Source of the DNA: Achatina immaculata
Taxonomy: Eukaryota; Mollusca; Gastropoda; Stylommatophora; Achatinidae
NCBI GenBank assembly: GCA_009760885.1
Contig: CM019696.1
Location: 49,468,574 to 49,532,573, forward strand
DNA length: 64,000 nt
Direction of reading: 5' to 3'
Part shown: in pieces, positions 1 to 10,429 of the stretch
Layout of the letters: each line of letters begins with the position of its first letter
Numbering within the stretch: the first letter of the stretch is position 1
Program-made: the position numbers and the translations under genes
Notes under the pieces: generated by a model
What the model saw: the letters and a program-made list of their open reading frames with translations, nothing else
The model's database searches: none
Told to the model about the DNA's origin: nothing

Positions 1-66
1 CGAAGGACAGGCATTTGTGGAAAACCCTTGCGGAAGCCCCATGTGCCCTGGGCACTTAAGGTTCAG
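1..66 (+). mobile_element. RTE-C family 3' terminus
   Basis: These bases are the last part of a non-LTR retrotransposon whose 5' side lies outside the window. They match almost base for base the 3' ends at 56475-56540 (+) and 49911-49975 (-), including the block ATGTGCCCTGGGCACTTAAG. In the other copies this block encodes the extreme C-terminus of the RTE-like ORF. A microsatellite tail follows directly. The tail here is (TA)n, whereas both other copies carry (GA)n. Confidence 0.8.
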
Positions 67-90
67 ATATATATATATATATATAAAAAG

Positions 91-124
<34 letters not shown>
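67..124. repeat. (TA)n microsatellite tail, interrupted
   Basis: Two TA runs are separated by AAAAAGAAGG. The array starts exactly where the RTE-C 3' end stops, so it is read as the element's tail rather than an independent repeat. Open frames across it (IYIYIY) are artefacts. Confidence 0.85.
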
Positions 125-127
<3 letters not shown>

Positions 128-129
128 CT

Positions 130-710
130 TCTTTTTTCGAATTAGCGCAGAAGACATTCACCTTATGTGAGTCTCGAATGTTCTGCTACTACGCAGGGAT
201 TTTCGGTCCCCCAGATGTGCACATTGAGCCGATTCATCTTCCCAGACAGAAGGAAAGTAGCTTCGTCGCCAAAGATGAACGAGTCTGCAAAGCCGTCAAT
301 TTCAAAACTCTCGTGCATTTCAGTGCAGAAATTCAGACGCACATCTTTGTCATGTCCACTGAGATACTGATGCAGGTGAAGCTTGTAAGGCTTACACTTT
401 AATCTCTTATGGAGAATTCGTCATACTGTTGACTGCGAGACTCCTGGCTGTAAACTTGCACATGTAGTGGACTTGCGGGGAGAGGGGGCTTCGCTGGTAA
501 GCTTCTCTAACACGATTCACAGTTTCTTCGCTTGGTCCTGGACGTCCATGCCGAGGAACTGTGCACGGACAGCCTTCATCCCGGAATTTCGCATACCTCT
601 TCTTGATACTGTAGAAAACAGGCGCCGCCTTCTGGAATTCCGCTCGAAATGGTCGCTATACAGTCACAACAGACGAGGTTCTTGTGTATTCCAAAACACA
701 GAATGACTGC
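130..710 (-). pseudogene. Mariner/IS630-type transposase pseudogene (DUF4817-like)
   Basis: The minus strand encodes a recognisable but broken transposase of the IS630/mariner superfamily. In order: a basic N-terminal HTH stretch (KKRYAKFRDEGCP, then HGRPGPSEETVNRVREAYQR), a second HTH part (RILHKRLKCKPYKLHLHQY), then the catalytic start with FGDEATFLLSGKMNRLNVHI. The Asp in FGDEATF is the expected first catalytic residue; the downstream Asp and Asp/Glu region is absent. There is a frameshift near 480, a stop between STV and RIL near 430, and a stop near 175 where homology ends. It is a decayed DNA transposon fragment; no inverted repeats were found. Confidence 0.75.
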
Positions 711-1636
711 TGACGTTCACTGGACGCCATATTTGCTACTGCTGCCTCCTAGCGGCAAACCACGGGAACTCTGCGCAAGAACTTTATCTCTCTCCTGGCG
801 TAAGAATTATCAGGATCCGTTACGTAGTTTCTTTGTTGCGAAGTTTTGAAATGTTTCACCGATATATGAAAAACCCTGTACTGGTCGATGTTGATATGCC
901 TTGTTCAAGAATCACCGTGTTGTTGATCTTATCGTCAGTGAGACTAAATCTTTAGATCTGGCCATTCCGTTTACAAACTAAAGGGTAGCCTTACTATAAG
1001 CCACAAGGGCTGCAAACATAATCCTCTTGATTATATTCAGTTGTTTTTGTTCTGTAGCTAAGCAGTGTCAAGTTAAACACTGAGCCGTTTACCTGTGAGC
1101 GAATGAATTATAAGGAGGTCCACCACTGATGGAGAATTTCTTTTGGCAGAAAGAAGAGTCCAGATCTTGTCTTCTGTCTTCTATTTTTTTTCACGCAGAC
1201 GCTGTATTCTGTGTTGAAATAAGTCTTTCTTACCTTGGGGTTTCATGATGGTTGTACTGATTATTGATCTTCCAAGGTTCCGTAGATTTATAATTAAATT
1301 GAGTATTTATACTTTGTAAGTGAGCTGTGTCACAAATATGGCCTGTGTTTAAGCACACGGTGTTCTGGGTGACTTCAGGCGCACACTTAACAAGCAGGAA
1401 ACAACGGGACTTCAGGCATAGCAAGGTGACACAGCACAGTGTGTATGGCTGGTTAACCTTGGAAGATGTACACGTTGCCTGAGCGTGAGTTCGAAGGGCA
1501 GCTGTTAGCAGTGTCCTGATTTGGGATGTGTTCTTTTAGCCTGATTGTTGTACCAAGTAAGCCTCGGCATACTTCTTACGGTGGTGGTATCTCGAGAAGT
1601 TGGCTTCTGGGTCTTCGGGGTCACCATTTGAACCCC
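711..1636. other. No recognisable gene
   Basis: AT-rich sequence without a convincing ORF, repeat unit or RNA gene. A 64-codon minus frame at 1230-1424 has no recognisable motif. I see nothing that can be named. Confidence 0.5.
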
Positions 1637-1771
1637 CCCTCTCTCTTTCTTTCTCTCTCTTTCTCTCACTCTCTCTTTCTTTCTCTCTTCTCTCTTTCTC
1701 TCTCTCTCTCTTTCTCTTCTCTCTTTCTCTCTCTCTCTTTCTCTCTCTCCTCTTTCTCTCTCTTTCTCTCT

Positions 1772-1802
<31 letters not shown>

Positions 1803-1842
1803 TCTCTCTTTCTCTCTCTCTCTCTTTCTCTCACTCTCTCTA
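1637..1842. repeat. (CT)n-rich pyrimidine tract
   Basis: About 200 bp of CTCTCTTT-type pyrimidine repeat, (AG)n on the minus strand. Long open frames across it on both strands (Leu/Ser or Arg/Glu repeats) are low-complexity artefacts. Its right edge coincides with the 5' truncation point of the CR1/Jockey-like element that follows. Confidence 0.9.
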
Positions 1843-2553
1843 TAAACACCAACAAAACAAAATCCATGCTCATCACTACAAGACAGAAACTGCAGAATGC
1901 AACTAAAACTTCACTACAGCTATGTGCTGGGACTAAAGCAATAGAAAATGTTCATGAACATAAAACTCATCATTGATCAGCATTTAACTTGGAATTCTCA
2001 CGTACATAATCTAACAAACTTGATTGCACAGAAAGTTTACCAATTAGCCAAAATTAAACAATTTATCGACAAAGACACAAGAAAGATATACTACATATCA
2101 CACATACAAACACACTTAGATTACTGTTCCACAATCTGGGATGGACGCTCAGTCTCAAACACAAAAAGGCTCCACTCACTTCACAAGCGAGCATTAAATC
2201 TTATTTGTGACAGACACCCAGTACAGACTGTAGATCAACACAAACAACTCAAAATTCTACCCCTCAAAAATAGAATCATTTTTAACAAAGTTAAGTTTGT
2301 TCAGAGAATTCTGTCGCACAATGCTCCGCCTTACTTGTGGTCACTGTTTACATATAATACTAAACATAGCCAGCGTTTAAAAAACTGTCTTCTTCCTAAA
2401 CCCAGGATTGATCTGTACAAGAAAAGCCTTGCATACTCTGCAGTACAGCTCTGGAACACCCTCCCCTACCATTTAAAATCCATTGGTAATACTTCATCCT
2501 TTAACTCAAACCTGTTTCATTATTTACTTGCTTGTAATTATATGCCTCCATAA
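1843..2553 (+). pseudogene. CR1/Jockey-like reverse transcriptase, C-terminal part
   Basis: This is the end of a non-LTR retrotransposon ORF. Just after the pyrimidine tract a first frame shows NTNKTKSMLIT, the motif after the RT palm. A frameshift near 1970 then leads to the frame from ATG 1948, which has LIIDQHLTWNSHV, then the thumb/connection region (HLDYCSTIWD, LHKRALNLI) and a C-terminus typical of CR1/Jockey ORF2 (SLAYSAVQLWNTLP). The catalytic palm is missing because the copy is 5'-truncated. The ORF stops with TAA at 2551-2553. It is followed by a 3' UTR that recurs at two other places in the window. Confidence 0.8.
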
Positions 2554-2958
2554 AATAACCAGCACTCTCTCAACACGTAACTCGCCAACCATCAAGTACT
2601 AAAATGACTTAGTTAGAAAAGCAACTTGTTAGATATTGTTAGAAATTATTGTAATGTCTGTTTAAAAACATATGTTAGAAGACCTGTATTTACAATGTAT
2701 TTTTGTTTATGTATATGTCTACGTATGTATGTGTGCGTGAGTGCTATTTTATTAGGTTAATTACTTCTTCTCTTTTACTGTGAATGTAGTAGTTAAATCT
2801 TACACTCTTTTGATATGTTTTTTCCTAATTTAATTTGTATATTTGTACTAAATCAAGTGTGTGGGAAGAATGAAAGATGGAGTGATGAAAGGCAGAATGT
2901 AAGACGGGCAGGGTGCCCAATTCTTTCCCTTTGAAAAATAAAGATTATTCATTCATTC
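2554..2958 (+). mobile_element. CR1/Jockey-like 3' UTR with (ATTC)n tail
   Basis: The AT-rich 3' UTR of the preceding ORF ends with GTGCCCAATTC, a short A-rich stretch and ATTCATTCATTC. The same 3' end recurs at 32851-33222 (+) and, inverted, at 24703-24967. The three copies end in different tetranucleotide tails: (ATTC)n, ATTC with GTTC variants, and (TCAA)n. A second CT tract (2959-3020) follows here. Confidence 0.8.
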
Positions 2959-3020
2959 TCTTTCTCTCTCTCTTTCTCTCTCTCTTCTCTCTTTCTCTCT
3001 CTCTCTTCTCTCTCTCTCCC
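2959..3020. repeat. (CT)n microsatellite
   Basis: CTCTCTTT-type tract directly after the ATTC tail of the CR1/Jockey-like element. With the 1637-1842 tract, the truncated element is bracketed by pyrimidine repeats. Confidence 0.85.
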
Positions 3021-3570
3021 CCAAATCCTTTTTATTTTCAAGTAATCCACACCATATCGACACCGATGTCTGTTCCCACTTTCATCAAGCAGAGACTAGA
3101 ACAAGAGTAATAACTATATTTATTTCTTAGCTCCACAATCGCATATATCTGGAGATGCCACCAGAGAAAAACACACACAAACGAATGAAAGCACGTGAAG
3201 CTCCCATTATATCCACAACTTTTATGGCAATTAACTGGCTTAATATGGTGTATATATTTATATTCGTCACTGCAGTCCATGTCCAGCCAAGACCCTATTC
3301 TACCTCCCGGTGGTGCCACTGGAAACAAGATGCTACTCTTACTAAGTGGATAGGGATAGCAGTAGGAAGACGAACCCGGTCTTAAAAATACGCCGAGCCG
3401 AAGTCGGTTGTGTTGGGTCAAAAGGCGCGTTCTTCTTCTTCTTCTTGGCTGTGACTGCATTGTTCCGCCATTATACGCCTTGCAGCGCGACACATCCTAC
3501 TTCGGCTAAGTTTATATTTAGAACCAAGTTCCCCTTCCCATTGAGATCCATCTTCATTCGATCAGGCTAC
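3021..3570. other. Unassigned sequence
   Basis: A 151-codon minus frame (3038-3493) is open but shows no domain. It includes a (CTT)n-encoded Arg run near 3430, and its composition gives no support for coding. Nothing else is recognised. Confidence 0.4.
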
Positions 3571-3850
3571 AGGTGGTCCTTGATTTACGGTTCAACTTAC
3601 GATGTTTCGACTTTATGATAGTGCGATAGCGATGCACATTCAGTAATGTACACTTTTGGACAGACTTGTATTCATTTAGTTACTTTTAAAATCATTGGTA
3701 TTCAATTAGTTACAGCCGTTTTGTTTTGTGTATTCTTATTATGTGACAGTTGTTATTTATTTATTATGTCACATTCCACTTTCAATATTTTCGATTTACG
3801 ATGAGCTCATCGAAACATAGTCTCTCGTAAGTGGAGGAGCATATATACCG
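3571..3850. mobile_element. Possible pogo/Tigger-like short inverted-repeat element
   Basis: The segment begins CAGGTGGTCCTTGATTTACG and continues with TTCGACTTTATG. It ends with a partly complementary block (CGATTTACGATG, then CTCTCGTAAGTGGAGGAGC). Strings of the type GGTCCTTGATTTACG facing CTTACG blocks are typical of pogo/Tigger-derived MITEs. There is no coding capacity. The inverted match is imperfect, so this is a tentative call. Confidence 0.35.
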
Positions 3851-4339
3851 TCTATTTCAAGTGACATCGCCGATTTGAGGTGGGGGGGGGGGGGCGGAGG
3901 GAAGGAGGGAAAAAGGAGGGGAGGGGTCAGCTTTGGTTCGCAAACCCTGACGCAAGCAGTTGGCTACGGGTCACTAACCGCTTCAATAGTGCGTCATGGT
4001 CCAGAAGAAGCAGTTGGTCGTAAGTGACAGGAGGGGAGATCACTACTCTTATAACTAGACTTCGTACTGCCTCTTTCTCGTCAGTGTTTCATTTAACAGC
4101 CCGGAAAAATCTGTGTCAAAACTCGAGAGTGCAGGTCCTTGAAACACCACATGGCACGCAATGTACACATAAGTCTTGAATTTATCATCTCCAGTTTCAA
4201 TAGAAATCTGTAAAATAGATCACTCCTTGAGCTTAAGAGCGCTTCGTCTAATGCTCATTTAGCTCATACGGAAATAGGTTCGCTATTTATGTGAATTGAA
4301 TTCTTATCTTGTGCTGTCTTCAGTACAAAGATTGGCGGT
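3851..4339. other. Unassigned sequence with a poly-G run
   Basis: Contains a run of 13 G at 3882-3894 inside a purine-rich stretch (3880-3930). No gene is recognised. A second run of 17 G lies at 4821-4837. Confidence 0.6.
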
Positions 4340-4565
4340 AAAGTATCTCCAGTTTCTTCTATCCCTTGATGGTGCACTTAACCTGGGTGTATCCTGTCCA
4401 CTCTCATATGTTATCTTTCAGTCTACATCTGAGCTCTAGCTCTTCCACCTCACCTTCTCGCATGGTCTTCAGTATACTGTTGTGTCTTTCCATGTGGCCA
4501 AAGTATTTTGTTTCCTTGATCCTTCCTTCTTTTGAGTTCACATTGCACTTGTAGTTGTTTCAAAT
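4340..4565 (-). pseudogene. RTE-H: RTE-like ORF C-terminal fragment
   Basis: On the minus strand the frame reads KYFGHMERHNSILKTM, then KDNI, a stop, EWTGYTQVKCT and, after another stop, DRRNWRYFTA. This is the conserved end of RTE-type ORFs (YFGH.R, a basic GRPR-like region, WT.., DR..WR). The usual GRPR block is eroded. Only about 220 bp remain and no other copy is present in the window, so it gets its own letter. Confidence 0.6.
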
Positions 4566-5067
4566 GCTCGCAGTTCTTCTTTCAGTTCAAAGAAACAGAA
4601 TCGTTAGCATTACAGTACAATAAATGACTCGGAAAAAGCCTTCCTTGATTGAAGGATTGGTGCTGTACGGAATCATTTTCTACCTGGCTGTGTAATTTAT
4701 TTTTTTCTTTCCAAAAAAAAAATGTACATGATAGATAAAATGTGTACATGCTCGCTCAAAGTTTACAGTTGTACGATTTATATTTTTGCTGACCAAAAAA
4801 AAAAATCTGAGCAAACAACTGGGGGGGGGGGGGGGGGAAACTCAGTTAAATGAGGCCGCGGGTTATGAAAGTGGAAAATAGAAATGTAAATATTTTCTAG
4901 TAACCCCTAGATTCCCCTCGCCCCCCGGCCGCCCCTCTCTCCTCGCCCCGAAATAACGAGGCTGGTGCGAAAAAGTATGAGAGGAACTCTTCTTTGAGTT
5001 TAAGGAGTTAAAAACAACGCAAACTGGTCACGTGGTTCGCGAAGGGCCATGTGGAGTCCATGAAAAG
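4566..5067. other. Low-complexity sequence
   Basis: Contains poly-A runs, the 17-G homopolymer at 4821-4837 and a C-rich stretch (4915-4950). No gene is seen. Confidence 0.6.
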
Positions 5068-5131
5068 GTATGTGGGGGTCCGAGTAGGAAGGTGGGGGTC
5101 CGAGTAGGCAGGTGGGGGTCCGAGTAGGCAG
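5068..5131. repeat. 20-bp tandem repeat, three units
   Basis: The unit GGTGGGGGTCCGAGTAGGCA is repeated three times with small changes in the first copy. Confidence 0.85.
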
Positions 5132-5182
5132 TCTAGACTTCGCTGAATAAGAATTCCTTAAGCGTTTTTTTTTTTAATTTAA

Positions 5183-5312
5183 TATCAATCAACCTACTAA
5201 CTATTCAAGTGATCAGTCAAATAATCAAGAAAGTAACCATACGATCAGTCAACTAACTACTTAACCAATCAATAGAATAACCAATCAAGAAACAAAACAA
5301 TCAATCAACCAA
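5183..5312. repeat. CAAT/CAAC-type degenerate repeat, left half
   Basis: Degenerate AATCAATCAACC/AACTAAC units. The same kind of sequence continues at 7474-7820, on the other side of the Tc1 element, so the repeat appears to have been split by that insertion. Confidence 0.75.
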
Positions 5313-5686
5313 ATATATACTACTGGACTAAAGTTAAGGGAATGTCATTAATTTCAAGCATACGCTTATTTTGATTGCCGTACTAAAACTGTAAATAAAT
5401 TTATTGTAGAATCTTGATTAAATTGCATTCTCAGGCAGTCCTCTATGCAGCCGGGGCATAAACAACACCAACTGTTCATCACAACAAGTGTAAAAATCAC
5501 GTGCAGTAGCATCGTCCTAGACAAAATGTTAGGGCATTTTAAAAAGTGTGAACATGACCCAGCAGGTAATTAAATCGTGCTGATTTGTGCTGCACAGTGC
5601 AAGAAGCAGCCTTAATGAACACTTCTCACCTTCCAATCATTTTTATTAAAGCAGTTTAGGGGTATTTTTGTTATTTGAAAAACACC

Positions 5687-6720
5687 ATGGCACCGCGAAG
5701 GCGTTTTAGCACCTTTGAACGTCATCGGGTCATAGCCTTGGTTGAAAGCAGTTTATGTGGCCGTGAAGTTGCATGGTGTTCGGGGATGTCCCATTCTACA
5801 ATCAAAAGGCATTTGGAGGATTTCGTGCAACCGGAGGAGTAGAAGACATGCATCATTCAGGCCGACCTCGTTGCACGAGAAGACAAGATGTCAGGTACCT
5901 GCAGCTGTCAACACTTCGCAACCGGACAATAACGTCTTCCACTCTCAGAAACCAGCTAATGAATACGGCAAATGTCAGTGTTAGCGGCAGAACAATTCGC
6001 AGGCGTTTAAGAGAATCTTTGCTGGCTTCACGACAACCAGCACCTCTTACTCCAGCTCACCACAAAGATAGAGTTGCCTGGTGCCGGCAGCACATCCGTT
6101 GGACGAGGTGCCAGTGGGGTGAAATTCTTTTCACGGACGAATCCCGTTTCAGTATGTCCTTCAATGATGGCAGAATCCATGTTTGGAGAAGGCCAGGGGA
6201 ACGGTTCCATGATGCCACTATCCAAGAGGTGGATCGTTACGGAGGGGGATCAATCATGGTCTGGGGTGGCATCAGCAGGCACGGCAGGGCTCTCCTCCAT
6301 GTCATTCATGACACCCTAACCGCCCAGCGATACCTGAATGAAATTCTGCAACCCATTGTCCAGCCTACCTTGCAAGCCACTGGTGCAGGCGCAATCCTAT
6401 AAGACGATAACGCAAGACCACATCGGGGTCATGTCGTAGAAGATTTTCTTCAACAGCAAAGGATCATTAGAATCGATTGGCCAGCTCGGTCGCCCGATCT
6501 GTCGCCCGTTGAGCACATTTGGGATGTCTTAGGCAGACGGGTTTAGACAAATCATCCTCCATCTGTTGATGTCACCCAGCTGACCCTTTTCCTTAAACAA
6601 GAATGGCAGGCCATTCCACAGAATGTCCTAACAACCCTGGTTAACTCAATGAGGCAACGGTGCATCGAATGTCTGGCAGCAACGGTGGCCACATGCGATA
6701 CTGACATGTTTGTTGTTTGA
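5687..6720 (+). pseudogene. Tc1-type DD34E transposase, inactivated
   Basis: The frame starts at ATG 5687 with MAPRRRFSTFERHRVIALVE (HTH) and shifts frame near 5820 into the main frame. The second HTH follows (VSVSGRTIRRRLRE), then the catalytic core: ILFTDESRF (first Asp), the DDNARPH block (second Asp) and SPDLSPVEHIWD (Glu). The spacing between the second Asp and the Glu is 34 residues, so this is DD34E. WGGIS and the C-terminal region ending CDTDMFVV are present. Two in-frame stops (TAA just before DDNARPH, near 6401; TAG near 6544) and the frameshift make it non-functional. The product would cut and paste the element at TA sites in the nucleus. Confidence 0.9.
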
Positions 6721-6805
6721 AGACCACTCTTGTGAATTTTTGGACGAGGGATGAGTGATTTCGCCAGCTTGCTGTATGTGTATGTATTCCGATTTGCAAA
6801 TGAAA

Positions 6806-7350
6806 TGATTGAACCTCTTCTTCTTCTTCTTCGTTCGCTTCTACCACCAAGGCCGCCCTGTGATCCTACTGAATTTACTCCTGTGGTCCTCGATAGGTCC
6901 CGTGGTCCCCCTGTGGTCCCCGAAAGGACCACACGAGATCCCCGAGAGGACAACAAGAGGTTCAGAGTATCGCAGGGCTTGAGCCTGTATTCTCGGTGGG
7001 TCTTAGAAGCGGGAATGCGTGACACCGTGGTTTTCGTTGCACCAGTTTAATCTAGAGTTGGACTTTCTCACCGGAAAACCTCGACGTGGTTTGGATATCA
7101 GTTTATCCCCGCTGGGGGGAAGTGATTGCCCATCCAGGCTAGAGTTGGACTTTCTCATCGGAAAAACTCGACGTGTTTTGAGATACCCGTGTATCGCCGT
7201 CTGGTGAGGGGTGGTTGTCAGTTTTAACAGTTCTGCTATGAGAAGGTCAGGAGCTGGACTTGACTGTCAGAGGGTATTTGAGACGCAAGCCTTGGGGACA
7301 TTTCATTGGAGTGGAGAGCGTATTCCCCACGCCACCTCCGGCTATGACAG
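6806..7350. other. GC-rich insert inside Tc1 with an imperfect 85-90 bp tandem duplication
   Basis: Between the transposase stop and the right inverted repeat lies sequence unlike the rest of the element. It has a (CTT)n run, GTGGTCCCC-type short repeats (6890-6950) and an imperfect direct duplication (about 7050-7137 and 7138-7220) sharing CTAGAGTTGGACTTTCTC. No coding motif is recognised. It may be a later insertion in the dead Tc1. Confidence 0.55.
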
Positions 7351-7473
7351 TCCTTAGAACCATTCAGTTTTAAATGCTGTTTTCTTTGGTATTAATGACT
7401 TGTTTGCTAGTCAGTTGATTTTGTTTTTGTAAGAATTGAAAAAACCGCCCCTTAACTTTTGTCCACTAGTATA

Positions 7474-7820
7474 TTTATCTAATCACTCAGGCAACCAAGA
7501 AAATAACCAATCAGCCAACAAACAAGGGCACCAGCCAACTAATCAACCAGCCAGGCCAACCAACCAATCAGCCAACCAACCAACCAACCAACCAACCAAC
7601 CAACCAACCAACCAACCAACCAACATAGTTGCCACCTATCAGTCAACCAAACAATCAACCAACAAACCAACCAATCAACCAGCCAGGCCATCAGTCAAAC
7701 GACCAGCCAGACCACCAACCATCCAACCAACCAACCAACTAACCAACCAACCAACCAATCAACCAGCCAGCCAAACAACCTGCCAACCAACCAACTAATC
7801 AACCAGCCAGCCAACTAACC
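7474..7820. repeat. (CCAA)n-type repeat, right half
   Basis: Long run of CAACCAACCAAT units. The open frame across it (TNQPTNQP) is an artefact of the repeat. It continues the 5183-5312 array across the Tc1 insertion. Confidence 0.9.
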
Positions 7821-8374
7821 ATTTCTAAAACGCGCATAGTTTACATTCAAGGCTTTAACTCCGATAACAGTCACTGTCTCACGTTACAAATTCAGTTCCA
7901 CTAGACCTGAATCACTCTGACCAAATATTGACTTTCTCCTTAAATAAACCATCAGAAATGTATGAGCATATGCACATAAAACGTCCCAGTTGGAAAGTAA
8001 GGTTGCTACATTCCATCAATGCCCGGCTGTGTGAAACTGCTAACTGTGCAGTATGACAGTGCTAAATACTACATTCCAAGTGTATCGGATAATCAGTCTG
8101 TAGTGTATTTACAGATCTACACTTAGTACCCGAACAAACAGAACAGTCCCAGAGAGTTCATTAAAAAAGAAACTCGTTTAAACAAGTGATGTACATATTT
8201 ATTGATGTACAAGAGATTAGACAAGTACGATTTAATGAAAGTTAATACGCGAGTACTGTAGGTGATCTGAAGTGTATGTATGATGCACTGCAAGTAATAT
8301 ATTAGCTGCACAGACTGGCGTCACGCCATCATCAGTGAAACATTTCTGGGTTTGGTTTTTTTTTTTACATCATT
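7821..8374. other. Unassigned AT-rich sequence
   Basis: No coding, RNA or repeat signature is recognised in these 550 bp. Confidence 0.5.
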
Positions 8375-8562
8375 ACAATAAGACCAAAACGAGGAAGACC
8401 TAGACTTACCTGGAGAAGAGAAATTATGACAGTGCTCAGAGACAAGTGGTACACATGGAAGGATGCAGAGAATAATTCCAAGAACAGGGATGACTGGAGA
8501 GCCTTTATCCGTGGCCTATGCACACAAGGGAGCGAATGATGATGATGATGATGATGATAAGA
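8375..8562 (+). mobile_element. RTE-E 3' end with (GAT)n tail
   Basis: The plus strand encodes the last residues of an RTE-like ORF (a degenerate KTRKT.TYLEKR basic stretch, then NSKNRDDWRAFIRGLCTQ and a stop). It is followed directly by GATGATGAT repeats. The same block is found inverted at 30762-30960 as the end of the larger RTE-E copy. It is a short 5'-truncated insertion. Confidence 0.8.
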
Positions 8563-8825
8563 CTGTTATTTAGTGACAGATTAACTACACCACAGGCCTT
8601 AATCTGAACTTAATAAGGCCCCTCGCCCCCTATGACTTATACCTCTCATCTCCTGACATAAAATCATAATACAACTCTAGATCTGAAGAGTTTTTCCACT
8701 TGACGCCTGGACTCCCTGCTATCCCGGGTCCTTAGGCTTAAAGCTGTTCGATCTAAGGGAAACTCGTCACTGTGTTGCTATCACAGCGATGACAGGAAGT
8801 TAAGCGCTTTCAAAATAATTGCTAT

Positions 8826-9322
8826 ATAGAGCCTTGTTGTAAGTGCGCGTTATTCAATGTCCAAATCATAGCCATACGGCAGTCTTGTTGTAACTGCTAC
8901 ACGGAGTCTTGTTGTAAGTGCGCGTTATTCACAGTCAAAATCATGGCCATACGGAGTCTTGTAGTAAGTGCGCGTTATTCAATGTCCAAATCACAGCCAT
9001 ACGAAGTCTTGTTGTAAATGCGCGATATTCGCTATCCAGATATTCGCTATACGTGGTCTTGTTGTAAATGAGCGTTTATCGATATAAAAATCATTGCTAT
9101 ACAGGAGTCTTGTTGTAAGTGCGCGTTCAACGCTATACAAATCATCGCTATAGAGCGGTCTTGTTGTAAATGAGCGTTATTCGCTATCCAAATAATCACT
9201 ATACGTGGTCTTGTTGTAAGTAAGCGTTTTTCGATATAAAAATCATTGCTATCGGCGGTCTTGTTGTAAGTGCGCGTTTATCCATTCAGAAATCATTGCT
9301 GTACGAGATCTTATTGTACGCG
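8826..9322. repeat. 50-bp minisatellite, about ten units
   Basis: Each unit contains GTCTTGTTGTAAGTGCGCG, then TTATTC and a more variable half (TCCAAATCAT..CTATACG). One unit near 8880-8910 is shortened. Units diverge by roughly 10-30 percent, which suggests an old array. No protein or RNA role is evident. Confidence 0.85.
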
Positions 9323-9525
9323 AAAAAAAGAATAAATAGATAAAGACGAGAATATTAACTTAAATAATAACGATAAAAATAAATAAACATCCAGGAGAAC
9401 AGATGGCTATCAATACCTAAAGGAATGTCACTGCGTCTCCTTACAACGTTTCATAGAACTTTGTAGAGGAGGGGAAAGAAATTAAAAGCACAAATCTACG
9501 TAAGAAATTAGCACTTGACAGAACT

Positions 9526-9562
9526 GTTTTTTTGTTTGTTTGTTTGTTTGTTTGTTTGTTTA
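9526..9562. repeat. (GTTT)n microsatellite
   Basis: About eight GTTT units after a T run. Confidence 0.9.
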
Positions 9563-9659
9563 AATCGTCTCAGTGATTTCCTACCCTCACGCCGGTGGTT
9601 TGTGTGTGGGGGAGGGGGGAGGGAGGGAGTGGAATCTGATTTATTGTCATTTTGTCATT

Positions 9660-10420
9660 GTACATATGATCAACTAACCAATATAACTTGACCAGCTAAC
9701 CAATATCATATGATCAACTAACCAATATAACTTGACCAGCTAACCAATATCATATGATCAGCTAACCAATATAACTTGACCAGCTAACCAATATCATATG
9801 ATCAACTAACCAATATAACTTGACCAGCCAACCAACATCATATGATCAACTAAGCAGCATCATATGATCAACTAACCAACATCATATGATCAACTAACCA
9901 ACATGACATGACCAACCAACCAACTAACCAACATCATATGACCAACAAACCAATATCATATGATCAACTAACCAACATGACATGACCAGCCAACCAACCA
10001 ACCAACCAACCAACCAACCAACCAACCAACCAACCAACCAACATCATAACTAATCAACATGAAATAGCATGACCAACCAACCAACATCATAACTAACCAA
10101 CATGACATGACCAACCAACCAACATCATATGATCAACTAACCAACATGACATGACCAGCCAGCCAACCAACCAACCAACCAATCAACCAACCAACCAACC
10201 AACATAACTAATCAACATGACATGACGAACCAATCAATATCTTAACTAACCAACATGACATGATCAACCAACATCATAACTAACCAACATGACATGACCA
10301 ACCAACCAACATCATAACTAACCAACATGATATGTTCAACCAACCAACCAACATCACAAGATCAACTAACCAACATGACGTAACCACCCAACATCATATG
10401 ACCAACTAGTCAAACGATCT
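9660..10420. repeat. Compound minisatellite with ATGATCAACTAACCAA units
   Basis: Higher-order tandem repeat built from CATATGATCAACTAACCAA and AACTTGACCAGCTAACCAA, later CATGACATGACCAACCAACC. Pure (CAAC)n runs are embedded near 9983-10040 and 10158-10200. It is related in composition to the arrays at 5183-5312 and 7474-7820. Confidence 0.9.
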
Positions 10421-10429
10421 GTTTATCTG

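Larger units (their letters stand above)
5317..7473 (+). mobile_element. Tc1-like DNA transposon with recognisable terminal inverted repeats
   Basis: The left end TACTGGACTAAAGTTAAGGG (5321-5340) is matched in inverse by CTTAACTTTTGTCCACTAGTA (7451-7471, a near complement), each next to TA dinucleotides, as expected for Tc1/mariner insertion at TA. The transposase frame lies between them. At about 2.15 kb the element is longer than a typical Tc1 (about 1.6 kb); the excess is mostly a GC-rich foreign block at 6806-7350. Both flanks are CAAC-type repeat, so the target was inside a satellite-like array. Confidence 0.85.

Noticed and set aside
1505..1906. Long open frames on both strands across the CT tract
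   Set aside because: They encode only Leu/Ser or Arg/Glu low-complexity repeats produced by (CT)n; no flanking domain or codon structure.
3038..3493. 151-codon minus-strand frame as a gene
   Set aside because: No domain, no splice or promoter context, and part of it is the (CTT)n-encoded Arg run.
7436..7798. 120-codon Thr/Asn/Gln/Pro-rich frame
   Set aside because: Direct translation of the (CCAA)n repeat.
8826..9322. Possible CRISPR array
   Set aside because: About 50-bp units vary throughout, there is no repeat/spacer alternation and the context is eukaryotic.
9660..10420. Possible CRISPR array or origin
   Set aside because: Simple compound CAAC/ATGATCAAC satellite without unique spacers.
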